A program made the translations under genes and the position numbers. Source: Marinobacter sediminum (GTDB taxonomy: Bacteria > Pseudomonadota > Gammaproteobacteria > Pseudomonadales > Oleiphilaceae). From it: a DNA stretch of 64,000 bases. The stretch covers positions 372,001 through 436,000 of the forward strand of contig NZ_JAEMQH010000001.1 of assembly GCF_016820575.1 (NCBI RefSeq), in the 5' to 3' direction. Below are positions 16,942 to 27,324 of the stretch, one piece after another (the first letter of the stretch is position 1; each line of letters opens with the position of its first letter). The notes beneath the pieces are model-generated. The model saw nothing but the letters and a program-made list of their open reading frames with translations. It did no database searches and had not been told where the DNA came from.

Positions 16942-19005
16942 TTGACCCTGAAGCGGCAGCTTCTGGTTGCCAGCCTGCTCATGCTGTTCATTCCATGGGC
17001 GGGTCTGCAGTTTGTGCTGGAACTGGACGACGCCCTACGCCAGCAGGCCGGCGAGCAGCTTCGGATGCAGGCCAAACGGCTGGCTGAAACCGCCGGCGAC
17101 GCGCTTATTGGTCAATCACCGGTAACCTCCGATGAGCCCGCCATTTACGTCGACACCCTGTACCGCTCGCTGAATCTGGATGGCTACCCGGACGACTGGC
17201 CCGGCTACGAGGAAGGTGCAGCGAATGAGGAAAGTCCAGTCTCAGCGCCAATCAGTGGCGAAGCGGAAACCAGCCAGCCCGCCCTGACCTGGCAGGCTGC
17301 TTCGGATGGCCGCCACCTGTACCTGCTGATTCGCATCAGCAACCGGCAACCGGTGCTGTACGACCCGGGCAATCCCGACGCGCCCCACGACCGCCTTTTG
17401 CTCTGGCTGCAGTCACCTGCGGATACCGTCGATAAGGCTGTCGAGCAGCAAACCTGGCTGATCCGCACCACCGCACCCGGCACGTTCTACGCGCTAAATG
17501 GAGGGGATGGTGAATCTGGAAAAGCCAGTAAGCGCCCCGACTACCGGGTAACGGGGAGCTGGCAATCCACGCGTTCAGGGTGGCAACTGGAACTCCAGAT
17601 GCCGGCACCGCCGGCAGGCAGCCGGCTTGGTTTTGGTGCCCGCTGGACCGTTCAGTATGAACAAGTCGGCGTGAACACGACAACAGAACCGCTGCCCATG
17701 CTGGTGCGTCCGAACCAGGCACTGGAACGGCAACTGGAGCCGCGCCTCAACCCCGGCCAGCGGGTGAGGGTACTTGAGCCGGCTGGCTGGGTGCGAGCTC
17801 AACAGCAGGTCAGCGCGGAGCATACCCGGCCGGAATTTGACCAGCTCAGTCCGCTGGAAGTGACCGAGCAAATCAGCCTCAATGCCCTGCGGGCGCTGAT
17901 CCGGTTCTATCAGCCTGAGCCGGCTCAAGCGCCCGGCGACGGCCACAAATTAATCCCGGAGGCGCAACCGTCGGAAGGCCTGGTCCGACACAGCGATGGC
18001 AGCATCTGGCTGCTGACCAGCGAACCGGTGTTTGGCGGCCGCACTCTGATCCTCGAGCAGTCCCTGGACCAATTGCTAACCCTATCCGGCTCTGCCCTGG
18101 GCTCGGTCATTGCCCGCAGCACCCTGATTATCGTTGGCCTGACCCTGGTGCTGCTGGGCTATGCCAGCTGGTTGTCCTGGCGCATCACGAGGCTACAGCG
18201 GGCGGTCAGTGCCAGTGTTGACGACGATGGCCGAATTATCGGCAACCTGCCACCCGCCAAAGCCAACGATGAACTCGGGCAACTGCAACGCCATTTCAGC
18301 CAGATGGTGGATCGCCTGCATGGTTACAACCGCTATCTGGAGAGCTTTTCCCGGCGCCTGTCCCACGAGCTGAAAACCCCGGTCGCAGTGGTGCGTTCAT
18401 CGCTTGAGAACCTCAGCCACAGCGAATCGGAAGCTGAGCGGACGCAGTACCTGCGCCGAGCCTCGGACGCCACCGATCGCTTGCGCCAGATCCTGAACGG
18501 CATGAGTGAAGCGGCCCGGCTGGAACAGAGCTTTGATCACGCCGACAAGGAGCCCTTCGATCTGGCCGAGGTTGCGGCCCAGGCCACCGCCGCCTATCAG
18601 GGCTTGGACCCAAGCCACCGGATTCAGTACGTCGGCCCGGAACAAGGGCTGGCCATGACCGGCTCACCGGAACTGATCGTGCAACTGCTGGACAAACTGG
18701 TGGATAACGCCCGGGACTTTACCCCCGAGGGTGGGCTGATTCAGGTGGCCCTGGCCTCGCAGCCGGACGGCCTGTGCCTGACCGTGTTCAATGAAGGATC
18801 GGCACTGCCGAACAATACTGGCACCGACATCTTTGACCCGTTCGTTTCCCTGCGCGACGGACGCGAGGAAGGCCACCTCGGGCAGGGCCTGCTGATTGTC
18901 CGCCTGATCGCCGATTTCCATGGCGCGAACGTAGACGCGGCCAATGCCGCCGAAGGCGGCGTGGATGGCGCCCGGTTCCGCGTCACCCTGCCCCCGAACG
19001 GCTGA
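16942..19005 (+). CDS. sensor histidine kinase of the dedicated sortase system
   Basis: 687 residues. N-terminal helix (LLVASLLMLFIPWAGLQFVL), a large periplasmic domain of nearly 370 residues, a second helix at about 393-412, a HAMP-like segment, HisKA (SRRLSHELKTPVAVV) and a HATPase_c domain with a shortened G2 box (LGQGLLIVRLI). The periplasmic part contains a stretch (LDGYPDDWPG...HLYLLIRISNRQPV...DRLLLWL) resembling family-9 carbohydrate-binding modules, so the signal may be a glycan. The TTG start is supported by GAGG about 9 nt upstream. It is paired with the regulator just before it. Confidence 0.92.
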   Translation: MTLKRQLLVASLLMLFIPWAGLQFVLELDDALRQQAGEQLRMQAKRLAETAGDALIGQSPVTSDEPAIYVDTLYRSLNLDGYPDDWPGYEEGAANEESPVSAPISGEAETSQPALTWQAASDGRHLYLLIRISNRQPVLYDPGNPDAPHDRLLLWLQSPADTVDKAVEQQTWLIRTTAPGTFYALNGGDGESGKASKRPDYRVTGSWQSTRSGWQLELQMPAPPAGSRLGFGARWTVQYEQVGVNTTTEPLPMLVRPNQALERQLEPRLNPGQRVRVLEPAGWVRAQQQVSAEHTRPEFDQLSPLEVTEQISLNALRALIRFYQPEPAQAPGDGHKLIPEAQPSEGLVRHSDGSIWLLTSEPVFGGRTLILEQSLDQLLTLSGSALGSVIARSTLIIVGLTLVLLGYASWLSWRITRLQRAVSASVDDDGRIIGNLPPAKANDELGQLQRHFSQMVDRLHGYNRYLESFSRRLSHELKTPVAVVRSSLENLSHSESEAERTQYLRRASDATDRLRQILNGMSEAARLEQSFDHADKEPFDLAEVAAQATAAYQGLDPSHRIQYVGPEQGLAMTGSPELIVQLLDKLVDNARDFTPEGGLIQVALASQPDGLCLTVFNEGSALPNNTGTDIFDPFVSLRDGREEGHLGQGLLIVRLIADFHGANVDAANAAEGGVDGARFRVTLPPNG

Positions 19006-19007
19006 GG

Positions 19008-19805
19008 CTAGTCCTGCGCGAACGGATGCCCCGCGAACTGGCGATAAAACTGATTGGCCGTGCGGCCGTTGCGAACGCCCTTGCCGGTCGCAAACCGAAT
19101 GGCGTGCCGGTGCAGCGCCTCCCGGTCCGGCACCTCCGGGAACAAGGCATCGACAGCCTGTAGGTAGACGTCCTGTGAGAACGGGTAGAACGACAACTGA
19201 AGACCAAAGCGATCCGCCAGCGAAACCTGCTCCTCGATGGCTTCGGCCGGGTGCAATTCGCCATCCTGCATGGTGCTCTTGAGGTTGTCGGACATGAACT
19301 CGGGCATCAGGTGTCGGCGATTGGAGGTGGCATAAACCCGGACATTCTCCGGCGGCAATTCCAGCGATCCTTCCAGCACGCTCTTTAACGCCTTGTAGCT
19401 GGATTCGCCGACATCGAACGACAGGTCGTCGCAGAAAATCACGAACCGGAAACTCAGATCGCAAATGTCATCGACAATTTCCGGCAAGTTCACCAGATCG
19501 TCCTTGTCCACTTCGATCATCCGCAAACCGCGATCACTGTAGCGATTCAGCAGAGCCTTGATCAGCGAGGATTTTCCGGTGCCCCGGGAGCCCCAGAGCA
19601 GGGCGTTGTTGGAAGGCTGGCCAGCCAGGAATCGTTCGGTATTCCGGGCCAACGCCTGTTGTTGGCGATCGATACCGGTCAACGCCTCCCACTGCACCGG
19701 ATCGAGGCGGCGGATTGCGCGCAAACCGGACCGATGCCGGCGCCAAACGGCAGCGGGCGTGGTGGTCCAATCCACTGAACTGGCAACTGTACTGGTCACT
19801 GGCAT
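19008..19805 (-). CDS. DUF815-family AAA ATPase
   Basis: 265 residues with Walker A GSRGTGKSS, a Walker B-like FVIFCDDLSF and the arginine-containing motif ATSNRRHL. This is the conserved DUF815 (YqhE/YcjX-neighbour type) ATP-binding family, whose cellular role I do not know. It converges on the sortase-system kinase with a 2-nt gap and no terminator between them. The ATG at 19805 has AGGA about 10 nt upstream. It is divergent from methylglyoxal synthase. Confidence 0.88.
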   Translation of the reverse strand: MPVTSTVASSVDWTTTPAAVWRRHRSGLRAIRRLDPVQWEALTGIDRQQQALARNTERFLAGQPSNNALLWGSRGTGKSSLIKALLNRYSDRGLRMIEVDKDDLVNLPEIVDDICDLSFRFVIFCDDLSFDVGESSYKALKSVLEGSLELPPENVRVYATSNRRHLMPEFMSDNLKSTMQDGELHPAEAIEEQVSLADRFGLQLSFYPFSQDVYLQAVDALFPEVPDREALHRHAIRFATGKGVRNGRTANQFYRQFAGHPFAQD

Positions 19806-19891
19806 ACCCCTTCTGTCCTATTCCGTCCACCCTCGGCTTGTGAAACACTGAAGCCCTGGATGGATTCTGTAACACGGAGACTTTACCTCAA

Positions 19892-20335
19892 ATGGCCGTA
19901 AAATCCGTCGCCCTGGTGGCGCACGACAACAAGAAGAAGGAACTGGTGGACTGGGTTGCCGAAAACCGCACCCGCTTTACCGCACTAACCCTGTACGCAA
20001 CCGGCACGACGGGCCGCCTGCTCCGCGAACATCTCAAACGGGACGATATCCGTTGCCTGCTCAGTGGCCCCCTGGGTGGCGATCAGCAGATCGGAGCCAA
20101 GATTGCTGAAGGCGAAATCGATCTGCTGGTGTTCTTCTGGGATCCCCTGGAACCCCAGCCGCACGACCCGGACATCAAGGCCCTGCTGCGCATCGCTGCG
20201 CTGTGGAATATTCCAGTGGCCTGCAACCGGGCGACAGCAGAATTTATCCTGACCTCGGCCTACATGACGGACGATCACCACCAAGCCAAGCGGCCCGATT
20301 TCAACGACTACACCGGCCGCAAGGTCTCTTCCTGA
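19892..20335 (+). CDS. mgsA: methylglyoxal synthase
   Basis: 147 residues, close to the 152 of the E. coli enzyme. It converts dihydroxyacetone phosphate to methylglyoxal and phosphate, a bypass relieving phosphosugar accumulation. The catalytic aspartate lies in the conserved GPLGGDQQIGA (about D64), followed by the family motif FFWDPLEPQPHDPDIKALLR. It is a monocistronic cytoplasmic enzyme. The ORF runs from an ATG with weak ribosome-site similarity. Confidence 0.97.
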   Translation: MAVKSVALVAHDNKKKELVDWVAENRTRFTALTLYATGTTGRLLREHLKRDDIRCLLSGPLGGDQQIGAKIAEGEIDLLVFFWDPLEPQPHDPDIKALLRIAALWNIPVACNRATAEFILTSAYMTDDHHQAKRPDFNDYTGRKVSS

Positions 20336-20413
20336 CAACCGGCCCCCGTTGGGCAAGGCCGACTGCACGGACTAAACTGAAACAAACAATAATGTCTGAC
20401 AGCCGGCAACCCA

Positions 20414-23338
20414 ATGAACGACAGGTTCGCCCCCCTCAAGAGTTCACTTCTCACTTGCCTGGGGCTAGTCGTTTTCACTGTACTTCTGATTTGCGCCTGG
20501 CAACCGGCCCTGGGCGCCGAAACCTCCGACGAAAAAACCACTGTCTCCATCGGCGTCGTCGCTGACAGCAAACCCTATTCCTTTTTTGAAGGTAGAGTCA
20601 CCTCCGGCTTATCGGCCGACATACTCAAGGAAATCGCCGCCAACAGCGGGCTGGAGTTTGAGTTCCGAGTCGGGAACTGGCCCGAGCTCTATGCCGCTTT
20701 TCTGAACGGAGAGCTCGACGCCATTGACGCCATCTCGTACCGGGAAAGCATGGCTGAGGAAATCCTGTTCACCGAGCCCTACCACATCCGACAAACCTAC
20801 CTGATGCAGGACGACACCCGGCCGATCGGGCACATTCAGTCGCTGGCTGACCTGCAGGATATGAAGATTGGGGTGGTAGAAGACGTGTACTACCGCGACT
20901 TGCTGGTCGAACAGGGTATTGATATCAGCACCTACGACTCCTTCCCGGGCCTGGTGCGGGCCCTCGCCTTTGGCTGGGTGGACGCCATCATCGGACCGCG
21001 GCTGAGCCTAAAATACCAGGCCAAAATCGCGGGTTTGGATTTCCTTTCGATCGCCGCGGAAGCCCCCCTCGGCCCCCTAGCGCAGGAGGACCTGCGCATC
21101 GGTGTACGAGCGGAGAATCCCGTGCTGTTCCGCAAGATACAGCTGGGACTGGCGGCCATTTCCAAACCGAGAAGAAACGAATTACTGCAACGCTGGCAAG
21201 AGTTTGGCGGTGCCAGCCTTATTGGTGGGGCGGAGTTTCAGTTGGACGAAAACCAGAGGGAGTTCCTGGCTGAGCTGGGACCGGTTCGGGTCGGCCTGAT
21301 GGAAGACTATGCGCCGTTCAGCTTCAAAGACGCTGGCAAACTTCAGGGATTTTCAGTGGATGTGCTTACGCGGCTGGCTGATCTCACCGGGCTTCAGGTC
21401 ATTCCTGTCAGCGGCCAGTGGTCTGAACTGTTTCCAATGCTGCGTGATGGCACCATTGATGTTCTCGGCAATATGTCGCTGACCGAAGAGCGCAAAACCT
21501 TTACCAGCTTTACCGCTCCTTACTACATCATTCCCAATGTCGCATTTACCCGAGACGGCGGCCTCGTATTCGATAACTTGAGCAGCCTTCAAGGTTTATC
21601 CGTTGGTATCAGCAAAGGTATTTACTATCAGAACGAGGTCGTCAGCATACTCGGAGACAACACTAAGGTGTTCGACTCCCAGGAATCGATGTTTTCAGCT
21701 CTGGAGCAGGACCGCATCGATGTGGCGCTGGCAGCCTTGCCCAACGGTAACTACTGGGTTCAGGAACTCCGCATCCCGGGCGTTCGAATTGCCGGTGAAC
21801 TGGTGCTGGAAGATCATCCCGGGGAGGACCTGAGATTTGGTGTCCGCCGGTCACTCGCCCCTCTGGCCAGCATTCTGGATCATGCGCTGGCGACGATCAG
21901 CCCGACCGAAATGCGAACGATCGAAAATCGCTGGCTGGGCGCCTCTTCGGCCACGAACAACCAGAGCCTCAGCAAACCCCAATTTTCTGCTGAACAGCAG
22001 CTGTGGCTGGACCAGCGCAACCGAACCATCACCTACTGCATTGACAACGACTGGATGCCCCTGGAGGGGCTGGATTCATCAGGTAATCACACCGGCTTAT
22101 CGGCTGAGGCCCTGCGCCTGTACAGTGAACGCGGCGACATACAGTTCAAGCTGGTGCAAACCGAGTCCTGGCAGGCCAGCCTTGAGGCGGCACGGGACCG
22201 GCGCTGCGATATGCTCTCGCTGGCAATGCGCACCCCCGAGCGGGCTCAGTACATGAACTTCACTACGCCGTACCTGCACGTACCCAACATTATTTTGGGA
22301 CGCATCGAGGCGCCGTTCATTGAAAACGTCGGGGACCTCCGCAACCAGCGAGTAGGCCTGGTGCGGGGCTACGCCTTTGCCGAGCTTCTGGAATACCGCT
22401 ACCCCGGTCTTAAACCGGTCGAGCTGGAGTATGAGACCGAAGGTCTGAAACGGTTGCAGGACGGTGCGCTGGATGGCTACGTCACTACCCTGGCAACCGC
22501 CATGTACCACTTGCAGGAGCTGGGCCTGGCCGATATCAAAGTGATTGGCCGCATACCCGCTGACTGGTCATTATCGGTCGCCACCCGCAGTGATGAGCCC
22601 TTCCTGCTCGACATCATGCAAAAACTGGTGGACAGCCTGACCCCGGAGGAACGGCAAAACCTGGAAAGTTACTGGCGCAACATCAAGATTGAGCAGTCGG
22701 TGGATTACCGCGTGGTCTGGCAAGTGCTGGGCATTGCCTTGTTTGGCGCCTCACTGCTGTTCTACTGGAATCGCAAGCTTGACCGGGTTAACCGCCAGCT
22801 GGAGGGAGCCAACGCCGCCCTCGCCCGCCTGAGCGTGACCGACGATCTGACCCAGCTGGGCAACCGCAGCTACTTTGACCGTGAGTTCCGCAAGAGTTTT
22901 CAATGGTGCCAGCGCAACCGCGACGGATTTGCCGTCGCCATGGTCGATGCTGATCTGTTCAAGGGTATCAACGACACCTACGGCCACGAAGCCGGGGATC
23001 ACTGCCTGAAAGCTCTGGCCGAAAAAATGCGCCATCATTTCAGGCGCGAGACCGATCGCCTGGCCCGCTTTGGCGGCGAAGAGTTTGTCATTTTCACCAC
23101 CTTCCAGACCTCGAAAGAGATTGTTGAGCGCCTCGACCGATTCCGCGATGCCGTCGCCGACGGCCCAACCGTCTATAGCGGAAAGGAAATCCACCTTACC
23201 GTGAGCATCGGATTGGCCACCGGCGTGCCGGAACCAGACGACTCGCCAGCGCATTTCCTGCGGCTCGCGGACCAGGCGCTCTATGCCGCCAAGAAGAATG
23301 GCCGTAACCGGCTGGAAGTGCGCGCCATCAGGGATTGA
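20414..23338 (+). CDS. diguanylate cyclase with three tandem periplasmic SBP_bac_3 domains
   Basis: 974 residues. Signal anchor (about 12-33), then three consecutive amino-acid-binding-protein-like (SBP_bac_3) domains at about 45-270, 290-505 and 530-755, a membrane helix at about 776-795, and a C-terminal GGDEF domain. The active-site motif GGEEF is intact at 887-891, and an RETD inhibitory I-site (878-881) lies exactly five residues before it. The protein should make cyclic di-GMP in response to a periplasmic ligand, with product inhibition. Three ligand domains in series are unusual. The gene is followed by cysK about 40 nt downstream, but cysK has its own strong ribosome site. Confidence 0.95.
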   Translation: MNDRFAPLKSSLLTCLGLVVFTVLLICAWQPALGAETSDEKTTVSIGVVADSKPYSFFEGRVTSGLSADILKEIAANSGLEFEFRVGNWPELYAAFLNGELDAIDAISYRESMAEEILFTEPYHIRQTYLMQDDTRPIGHIQSLADLQDMKIGVVEDVYYRDLLVEQGIDISTYDSFPGLVRALAFGWVDAIIGPRLSLKYQAKIAGLDFLSIAAEAPLGPLAQEDLRIGVRAENPVLFRKIQLGLAAISKPRRNELLQRWQEFGGASLIGGAEFQLDENQREFLAELGPVRVGLMEDYAPFSFKDAGKLQGFSVDVLTRLADLTGLQVIPVSGQWSELFPMLRDGTIDVLGNMSLTEERKTFTSFTAPYYIIPNVAFTRDGGLVFDNLSSLQGLSVGISKGIYYQNEVVSILGDNTKVFDSQESMFSALEQDRIDVALAALPNGNYWVQELRIPGVRIAGELVLEDHPGEDLRFGVRRSLAPLASILDHALATISPTEMRTIENRWLGASSATNNQSLSKPQFSAEQQLWLDQRNRTITYCIDNDWMPLEGLDSSGNHTGLSAEALRLYSERGDIQFKLVQTESWQASLEAARDRRCDMLSLAMRTPERAQYMNFTTPYLHVPNIILGRIEAPFIENVGDLRNQRVGLVRGYAFAELLEYRYPGLKPVELEYETEGLKRLQDGALDGYVTTLATAMYHLQELGLADIKVIGRIPADWSLSVATRSDEPFLLDIMQKLVDSLTPEERQNLESYWRNIKIEQSVDYRVVWQVLGIALFGASLLFYWNRKLDRVNRQLEGANAALARLSVTDDLTQLGNRSYFDREFRKSFQWCQRNRDGFAVAMVDADLFKGINDTYGHEAGDHCLKALAEKMRHHFRRETDRLARFGGEEFVIFTTFQTSKEIVERLDRFRDAVADGPTVYSGKEIHLTVSIGLATGVPEPDDSPAHFLRLADQALYAAKKNGRNRLEVRAIRD

Positions 23339-23376
23339 TGGGTGCTAGACTGCAAAAAAATCACAAGGAGGACACC

Positions 23377-24348
23377 ATGGCACGCATCTACGAGGACAAT
23401 TCCCTTTCCATCGGAAACACCCCCCTGGTCCAGCTCAATCGGGTAAGTGACGGGGCCACCATCTGGGCCAAGATTGAAGGCCGCAACCCCGCCTATTCCG
23501 TAAAATGCCGCATCGGCGCGGCCATGATCTGGGATGCCGAGAAACGTGGGGTCCTGAAACCCGGCATGACCATTGTAGAACCCACCAGCGGCAATACCGG
23601 CATCGCGCTGGCTTTCGTCGCGGCGGCCCGCGGTTACCGGCTGGTGCTCACCATGCCGTCTTCCATGAGCCTGGAACGACGCAAGGTACTCAAGGCACTG
23701 GGTGCTGAGCTGGTTCTGACCGAGCCCGCGAAAGGCATGCCGGGGGCAATCGCCAAAGCCGAAGAGTTAGTCGCCGCCGACCCGGATACCCACTTCCTGC
23801 CCCAACAGTTCCAGAACCCGGCCAACCCTCGCATCCACGAGGACACCACGGGCCCGGAAATCTGGCAGGACACCGACGGCGAGATCGACGTCTTTGTGTC
23901 CGGCGTGGGCACTGGCGGCACCCTGACCGGCGTCTCACGCTATATCAAGGAAACCCGGGGCAAGAAAATCACCACGGTGGCCGTGGAGCCAACCGATTCA
24001 CCGATCATTACCCAGACCCTCAACGGTGAAGAGCCCAAACCCGCTCCCCACAAGATTCAGGGCATTGGCGCTGGGTTTGTGCCAAAAAATCTCGATCTGG
24101 ACATGGTGGATCAGGTGGAAACCGTGTCTAACGAAGACGCTATGGAGATGGCTCATCGCCTGATGCAGGAAGAGGGCATTCTTTGCGGTATTTCCTGCGG
24201 TGCGGCGGTGGTTGCAGCGGTTCGTGTCAGCAAACAGCCAGAGTACAAGGGCAAGAATATCGTGGTGGTGCTGCCGGATTCGGCGGAACGCTATCTGTCG
24301 TCAGCGTTGTTTGCCGATCGGTTTGGCGATCTGGAAAACAAACAGTAG
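23377..24348 (+). CDS. cysK: cysteine synthase A (O-acetylserine sulfhydrylase)
   Basis: 323 residues, the length of E. coli CysK. PLP-dependent enzyme making L-cysteine from O-acetylserine and sulfide. The PLP lysine is in [11 protein letters not shown], the substrate loop is [10 protein letters not shown] and the phosphate-binding loop is [10 protein letters not shown]. The true start is the ATG at 23377 with AAGGAGG 5-6 nt upstream; the longer open frame overlapping the cyclase stop is not coding. CysK rather than CysM is favoured by overall sequence and the KCRIG motif. It converges on the outer-membrane barrel gene across a GC-rich imperfect hairpin (24360-24384) without a T run. Confidence 0.97.
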   Translation: MARIYEDNSLSIGNTPLVQLNRVSDGATIWAKIEGRNPAYSVKCRIGAAMIWDAEKRGVLKPGMTIVEPTSGNTGIALAFVAAARGYRLVLTMPSSMSLERRKVLKALGAELVLTEPAKGMPGAIAKAEELVAADPDTHFLPQQFQNPANPRIHEDTTGPEIWQDTDGEIDVFVSGVGTGGTLTGVSRYIKETRGKKITTVAVEPTDSPIITQTLNGEEPKPAPHKIQGIGAGFVPKNLDLDMVDQVETVSNEDAMEMAHRLMQEEGILCGISCGAAVVAAVRVSKQPEYKGKNIVVVLPDSAERYLSSALFADRFGDLENKQ

Positions 24349-24393
24349 GCATTTAACGCGGGGCACGGCCGCTGGCCGCGCCCCTGCTGATCC

Positions 24394-24972
24394 TTAGAAC
24401 TGGTACTTCAGACCAACTCGACCGGTATCAAATTCAGGTCCATCGTTGGTGACCTGACCGTTGAAGTCATCTTCGTCGATATCCACGTTGTAGTGGTTGT
24501 ACTCGGCAAATGCGGTCAGCTGGCGCGTGACCCGGAAATCGACGCCGGCCCCCACAAACGGACTCACCTCATCGTAGGTTTCGTCTTCATCAAACGCGTC
24601 TACATCGAACGCTGATGCAAAGGCACCCACCTTACCGTATACGCCGAAGCTGTCAGTTAGCGGGAGCCGACCAACGGCACTTAGCCCCGCACCCTTCAAT
24701 TTCCCTTCAACGTCGTCTTCACCAAAATTACCAAAATCGATGTATTCCGCTTCCAGGGCAAAGAACGGATTGAACTGGTAGCCCAAGGCGACACCGAGCA
24801 TGTCGTTTTCGTCTTCGAATTCACCGCCGTGGGCCTTATAACCACCATAGCTACCACTGATGTAAGGCCCAGTCTGTTCACGATCAACACCATCCTGCGC
24901 CCAGACAGCCGGCGCGGTAAACGCAGTCGCGGTCAGAACGGTGGCACAGGCAAAACGGGTTGTGGAATTCAT
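24394..24972 (-). CDS. outer-membrane beta-barrel protein
   Basis: 192 residues with a signal peptide ending AVWAQ and eight or so amphipathic strands, finishing in VGLKYQF; the terminal phenylalanine is the classic Bam-complex signature. It resembles the OmpA/OmpX-like OMP_b-brl family of 8-stranded barrels. The loops are strongly acidic (EDENDM, DVDAFDEDETYDE, DIDEDDFNG), typical of marine bacteria. GGAGGA precedes the ATG by about 8 nt. No peptidoglycan-binding domain is attached. Function beyond a membrane barrel is unknown. Confidence 0.88.
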   Translation of the reverse strand: MNSTTRFACATVLTATAFTAPAVWAQDGVDREQTGPYISGSYGGYKAHGGEFEDENDMLGVALGYQFNPFFALEAEYIDFGNFGEDDVEGKLKGAGLSAVGRLPLTDSFGVYGKVGAFASAFDVDAFDEDETYDEVSPFVGAGVDFRVTRQLTAFAEYNHYNVDIDEDDFNGQVTNDGPEFDTGRVGLKYQF

Positions 24973-25114
24973 AAGGCAGTCCTCCTAGTGAGTTCAGATG
25001 TCCTTTCTTCCATGCAATCACATACCTACGATGCGATTGCGTGGTTGCACCTTAACCGGGTTCCTGCCTGATGGGGGTTAAAATCGGACTACAAAATCGT
25101 CATCTTCTGTTCAT

Positions 25115-26341
25115 TCAATGGTCGTCGCTGTTGCTCGCCAGCCCCATGCAATTGGCGTACAACGTCGTCGTTGCCGGCCAGTCGGAGAAGACCGCGATAA
25201 CGCCAACCTCCCGGGCCAGCACGTCAAGAACTGTCAGCATGTCGCCGTCGTTGTTGATGGCGTCGGTCACGCTCTGGTAGTACCAACCACCGCCTTCAGC
25301 CAACGGACCACTGCGCTCCAGTGACCAGGCGATCATATCGAGGCCAGCCATGCCGGCATTTTTGGCGTATTCCGACGGAACGATTTCCTGGTTGCCGTTC
25401 AGTGCCAGCATCTTCCAGATCGCCGGCGCCAGAATGTTCACGCCCTGCTTCTTCAACCCCTCCATATAAGAAAGGGAGCTGTTCTGCGCCGTGGGTTCAG
25501 CCATGTCCAGAAACACCGCCTGACGGCCATAGCGCGGGGTTTCATTCACCCAGAACAGGACGTCATCCAGGTTGAACGATTGCGGCCAGACATCATTCGG
25601 GTTCACGCCGGCTTCGCGATACTCGGCGATCAGTTGGCGGGCATAATCCTGCTGGCTGTAATCACCCTCGAATGGCATCTCCACCACTGGCGTTTTCAGT
25701 TCCGGCGTGAACTTCACCCCCAGGGTCTTGAACAGCTCGATGCTCTCCCTGTGACTCATCAAGGTGCCGCGAGAGGAGTAAAGGTCGGTGCGCCAGTCCG
25801 CGGTACCGCCGACATACTCTTCGGGCGTAGTCGCCATGGGATCGTAAGCATCCATTTTGCCTTTCAGCGACTTGAACTCGGCCAGAGTGATGTCACTGGT
25901 CCGGCATTCCGCCTGCGCCTCCCGGCCGCTGGCCGGATCTGCCGGCACAAACGGCTGTGTGCACTTGGCGTTCAGTTCGGGCACGGTGACGATGTTGGTG
26001 GTGGTGTGAAGATCGTTCTGGGCATGACGGCAGACCAGCTGCCGATCCTTGGTAAACGCCACATCGCACTCAACAATACCAGCGCCCATACGGGCGGCCG
26101 CAATGTAGGATTCACGGGTATGTTCCGGGAACTGCAGCGGTGCGCCCCGATGACCAATGGAGAAATCCGTTCGCTTCATAGTCTTGGTGCGACAGGCCTG
26201 CAGGCGCTGTTTCAGCGGGCCCTCATCCATGTCGTCCACCAACCAGAATGGTCGCGGCCCGACTTCAACAGACGCCTGGGCTTGGGCGACCGCCAAGGGC
26301 ACCAAACACAACACCATGGTTACCAGTAGACGTAACTTCAT
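25115..26341 (-). CDS. secreted glycerophosphodiester phosphodiesterase
   Basis: 408 residues. Signal peptide [23 protein letters not shown], then a GDPD TIM barrel with [31 protein letters not shown] and RHAQNDL, giving the catalytic histidines and acidic metal ligands. It would hydrolyse glycerophosphodiesters from phospholipid turnover in the periplasm to glycerol-3-phosphate and an alcohol. The ATG at 26341 has AAGGAG 7 nt upstream; an upstream in-frame ATG would bury the signal peptide. A 14-bp palindrome sits about 40 bp before the start and may be its operator. Confidence 0.93.
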   Translation of the reverse strand: MKLRLLVTMVLCLVPLAVAQAQASVEVGPRPFWLVDDMDEGPLKQRLQACRTKTMKRTDFSIGHRGAPLQFPEHTRESYIAAARMGAGIVECDVAFTKDRQLVCRHAQNDLHTTTNIVTVPELNAKCTQPFVPADPASGREAQAECRTSDITLAEFKSLKGKMDAYDPMATTPEEYVGGTADWRTDLYSSRGTLMSHRESIELFKTLGVKFTPELKTPVVEMPFEGDYSQQDYARQLIAEYREAGVNPNDVWPQSFNLDDVLFWVNETPRYGRQAVFLDMAEPTAQNSSLSYMEGLKKQGVNILAPAIWKMLALNGNQEIVPSEYAKNAGMAGLDMIAWSLERSGPLAEGGGWYYQSVTDAINNDGDMLTVLDVLAREVGVIAVFSDWPATTTLYANCMGLASNSDDH

Positions 26342-26379
26342 ACCCAGCTCCTTTTGAAATGAATGGTCTGACAAAATGT

Positions 26380-26393
26380 ACTGACAGGTCAGT
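26380..26393. promoter_or_regulatory. 14-bp palindromic operator candidate
   Basis: ACTGAC AG GTCAGT, perfect 6-bp arms, upstream of the glycerophosphodiesterase gene. On the minus strand it is followed directly by TACATT, a fair -10 hexamer, so a bound dimer would block RNA polymerase. The size suits a TetR-type repressor; none is encoded nearby. Confidence 0.5.
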
Positions 26394-26451
26394 GTTCACT
26401 CAGAGGGTTACGTTAGCATGACCTTAATTTGACAGGGTGTTGCGTATGGGC

Positions 26452-26487
26452 AAAAAAAAGCCAGCGGCTCAAGTCCGCTGGCTTTTT
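26452..26487 (-). terminator. intrinsic terminator of metNIQ
   Basis: A 9-bp stem (AGCCAGCGG / CCGCTGGCT) with a 7-nt loop; A8 on the plus-strand 5' side gives a U8 tail on the minus strand. It lies 35 bp past the metQ stop. T5 on the other side would let it also work on the plus strand. Confidence 0.9.
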
Positions 26488-26521
26488 ATAGGGCAATTAC
26501 CGCCCGAAAAGGCGGCTGCCA

Positions 26522-27304
26522 TCAGAATGCCGGGACGACGGCACCTTCATAGTTTTCCATGATGAAAGCCTTCACTTCATCGGAGTTCAGAGCCGCGGCC
26601 AGCTTCTTCATGGCGTCGCTGTCCTTGTTGTCCGGACGGGCAACAAGGATGTTCACGTAAGGCGAATCAGAACCTTCAATCATCAGCGCGTCTTCAGTCG
26701 GGTTCAGGCCCGCTTCGAGCGCATAGTTGGTGTTGATCAGGGCCACGTCGACCTGGTTCAGGATGCGCGGCAGCGTTGCGGCTTCCAGTTCCTTGAAGTC
26801 GAGGTCTTTCGGGTTGTCAGCAATGTCACGGGGTGTTGCAGTGATCTTGCTGGCATCCTCAAGGGTAATCAGGCCAGCTTTCTGAAGCAGCAGCAGGGCA
26901 CGACCACCGTTGGTAGGATCGTTGGGAATAGCCACGACTGCGCCGTCTTCCAGATCTTCCAGAGAATCAATCTTGCTGGAATAGGCGCCGAACGGCTCCA
27001 CGTGAACACCGGTGACAGTAACCAGCTCGGTGCCACGGCCAGCATTGAATTCATCCAGATACGGCTGGTGCTGGAAGAAGTTAGCGTCCATCCGCTTCTG
27101 ATCAACCTGGATGTTGGGCTGGATGTAGTCAGTGAATACTTTCACATCCAGCTCGACGCCCTGCTCGGCCAGAGCTGGCTTTACGAATTCGAGGATTTCA
27201 GCGTGCGGCACCGGTGTTGCTGCCACGGACAGTTCTTCAGCAGAAGCGGCAACAGAGAAAGTTGCAGCTGCGGCCAGCGCCGCCAATGATTTCTTGAGGT
27301 TCAT
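26522..27304 (-). CDS. metQ: D/L-methionine ABC transporter substrate-binding protein
   Basis: 260 residues of the NlpA/MetQ family (LSVAATPVPHAEILEFVKPALAEQG; FTDYIQPN; MDANFFQHQPYLDEFN). The signal peptide ends FSVAASAEE and contains no lipobox cysteine, so unlike E. coli MetQ it should be a soluble periplasmic protein. It delivers methionine to MetI-MetN. AGGAG lies about 9 nt before the ATG. It is the last gene of the metN-metI-metQ operon, 20 nt past metI. Confidence 0.95.
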   Translation of the reverse strand: MNLKKSLAALAAAATFSVAASAEELSVAATPVPHAEILEFVKPALAEQGVELDVKVFTDYIQPNIQVDQKRMDANFFQHQPYLDEFNAGRGTELVTVTGVHVEPFGAYSSKIDSLEDLEDGAVVAIPNDPTNGGRALLLLQKAGLITLEDASKITATPRDIADNPKDLDFKELEAATLPRILNQVDVALINTNYALEAGLNPTEDALMIEGSDSPYVNILVARPDNKDSDAMKKLAAALNSDEVKAFIMENYEGAVVPAF

Positions 27305-27324
27305 AAGAGTATCTCCTGTTTGAA

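Noticed and set aside
24360-24384. Terminator after cysK
   Set aside because: GC-rich imperfect hairpin but no T run on either strand; not strong enough to call.
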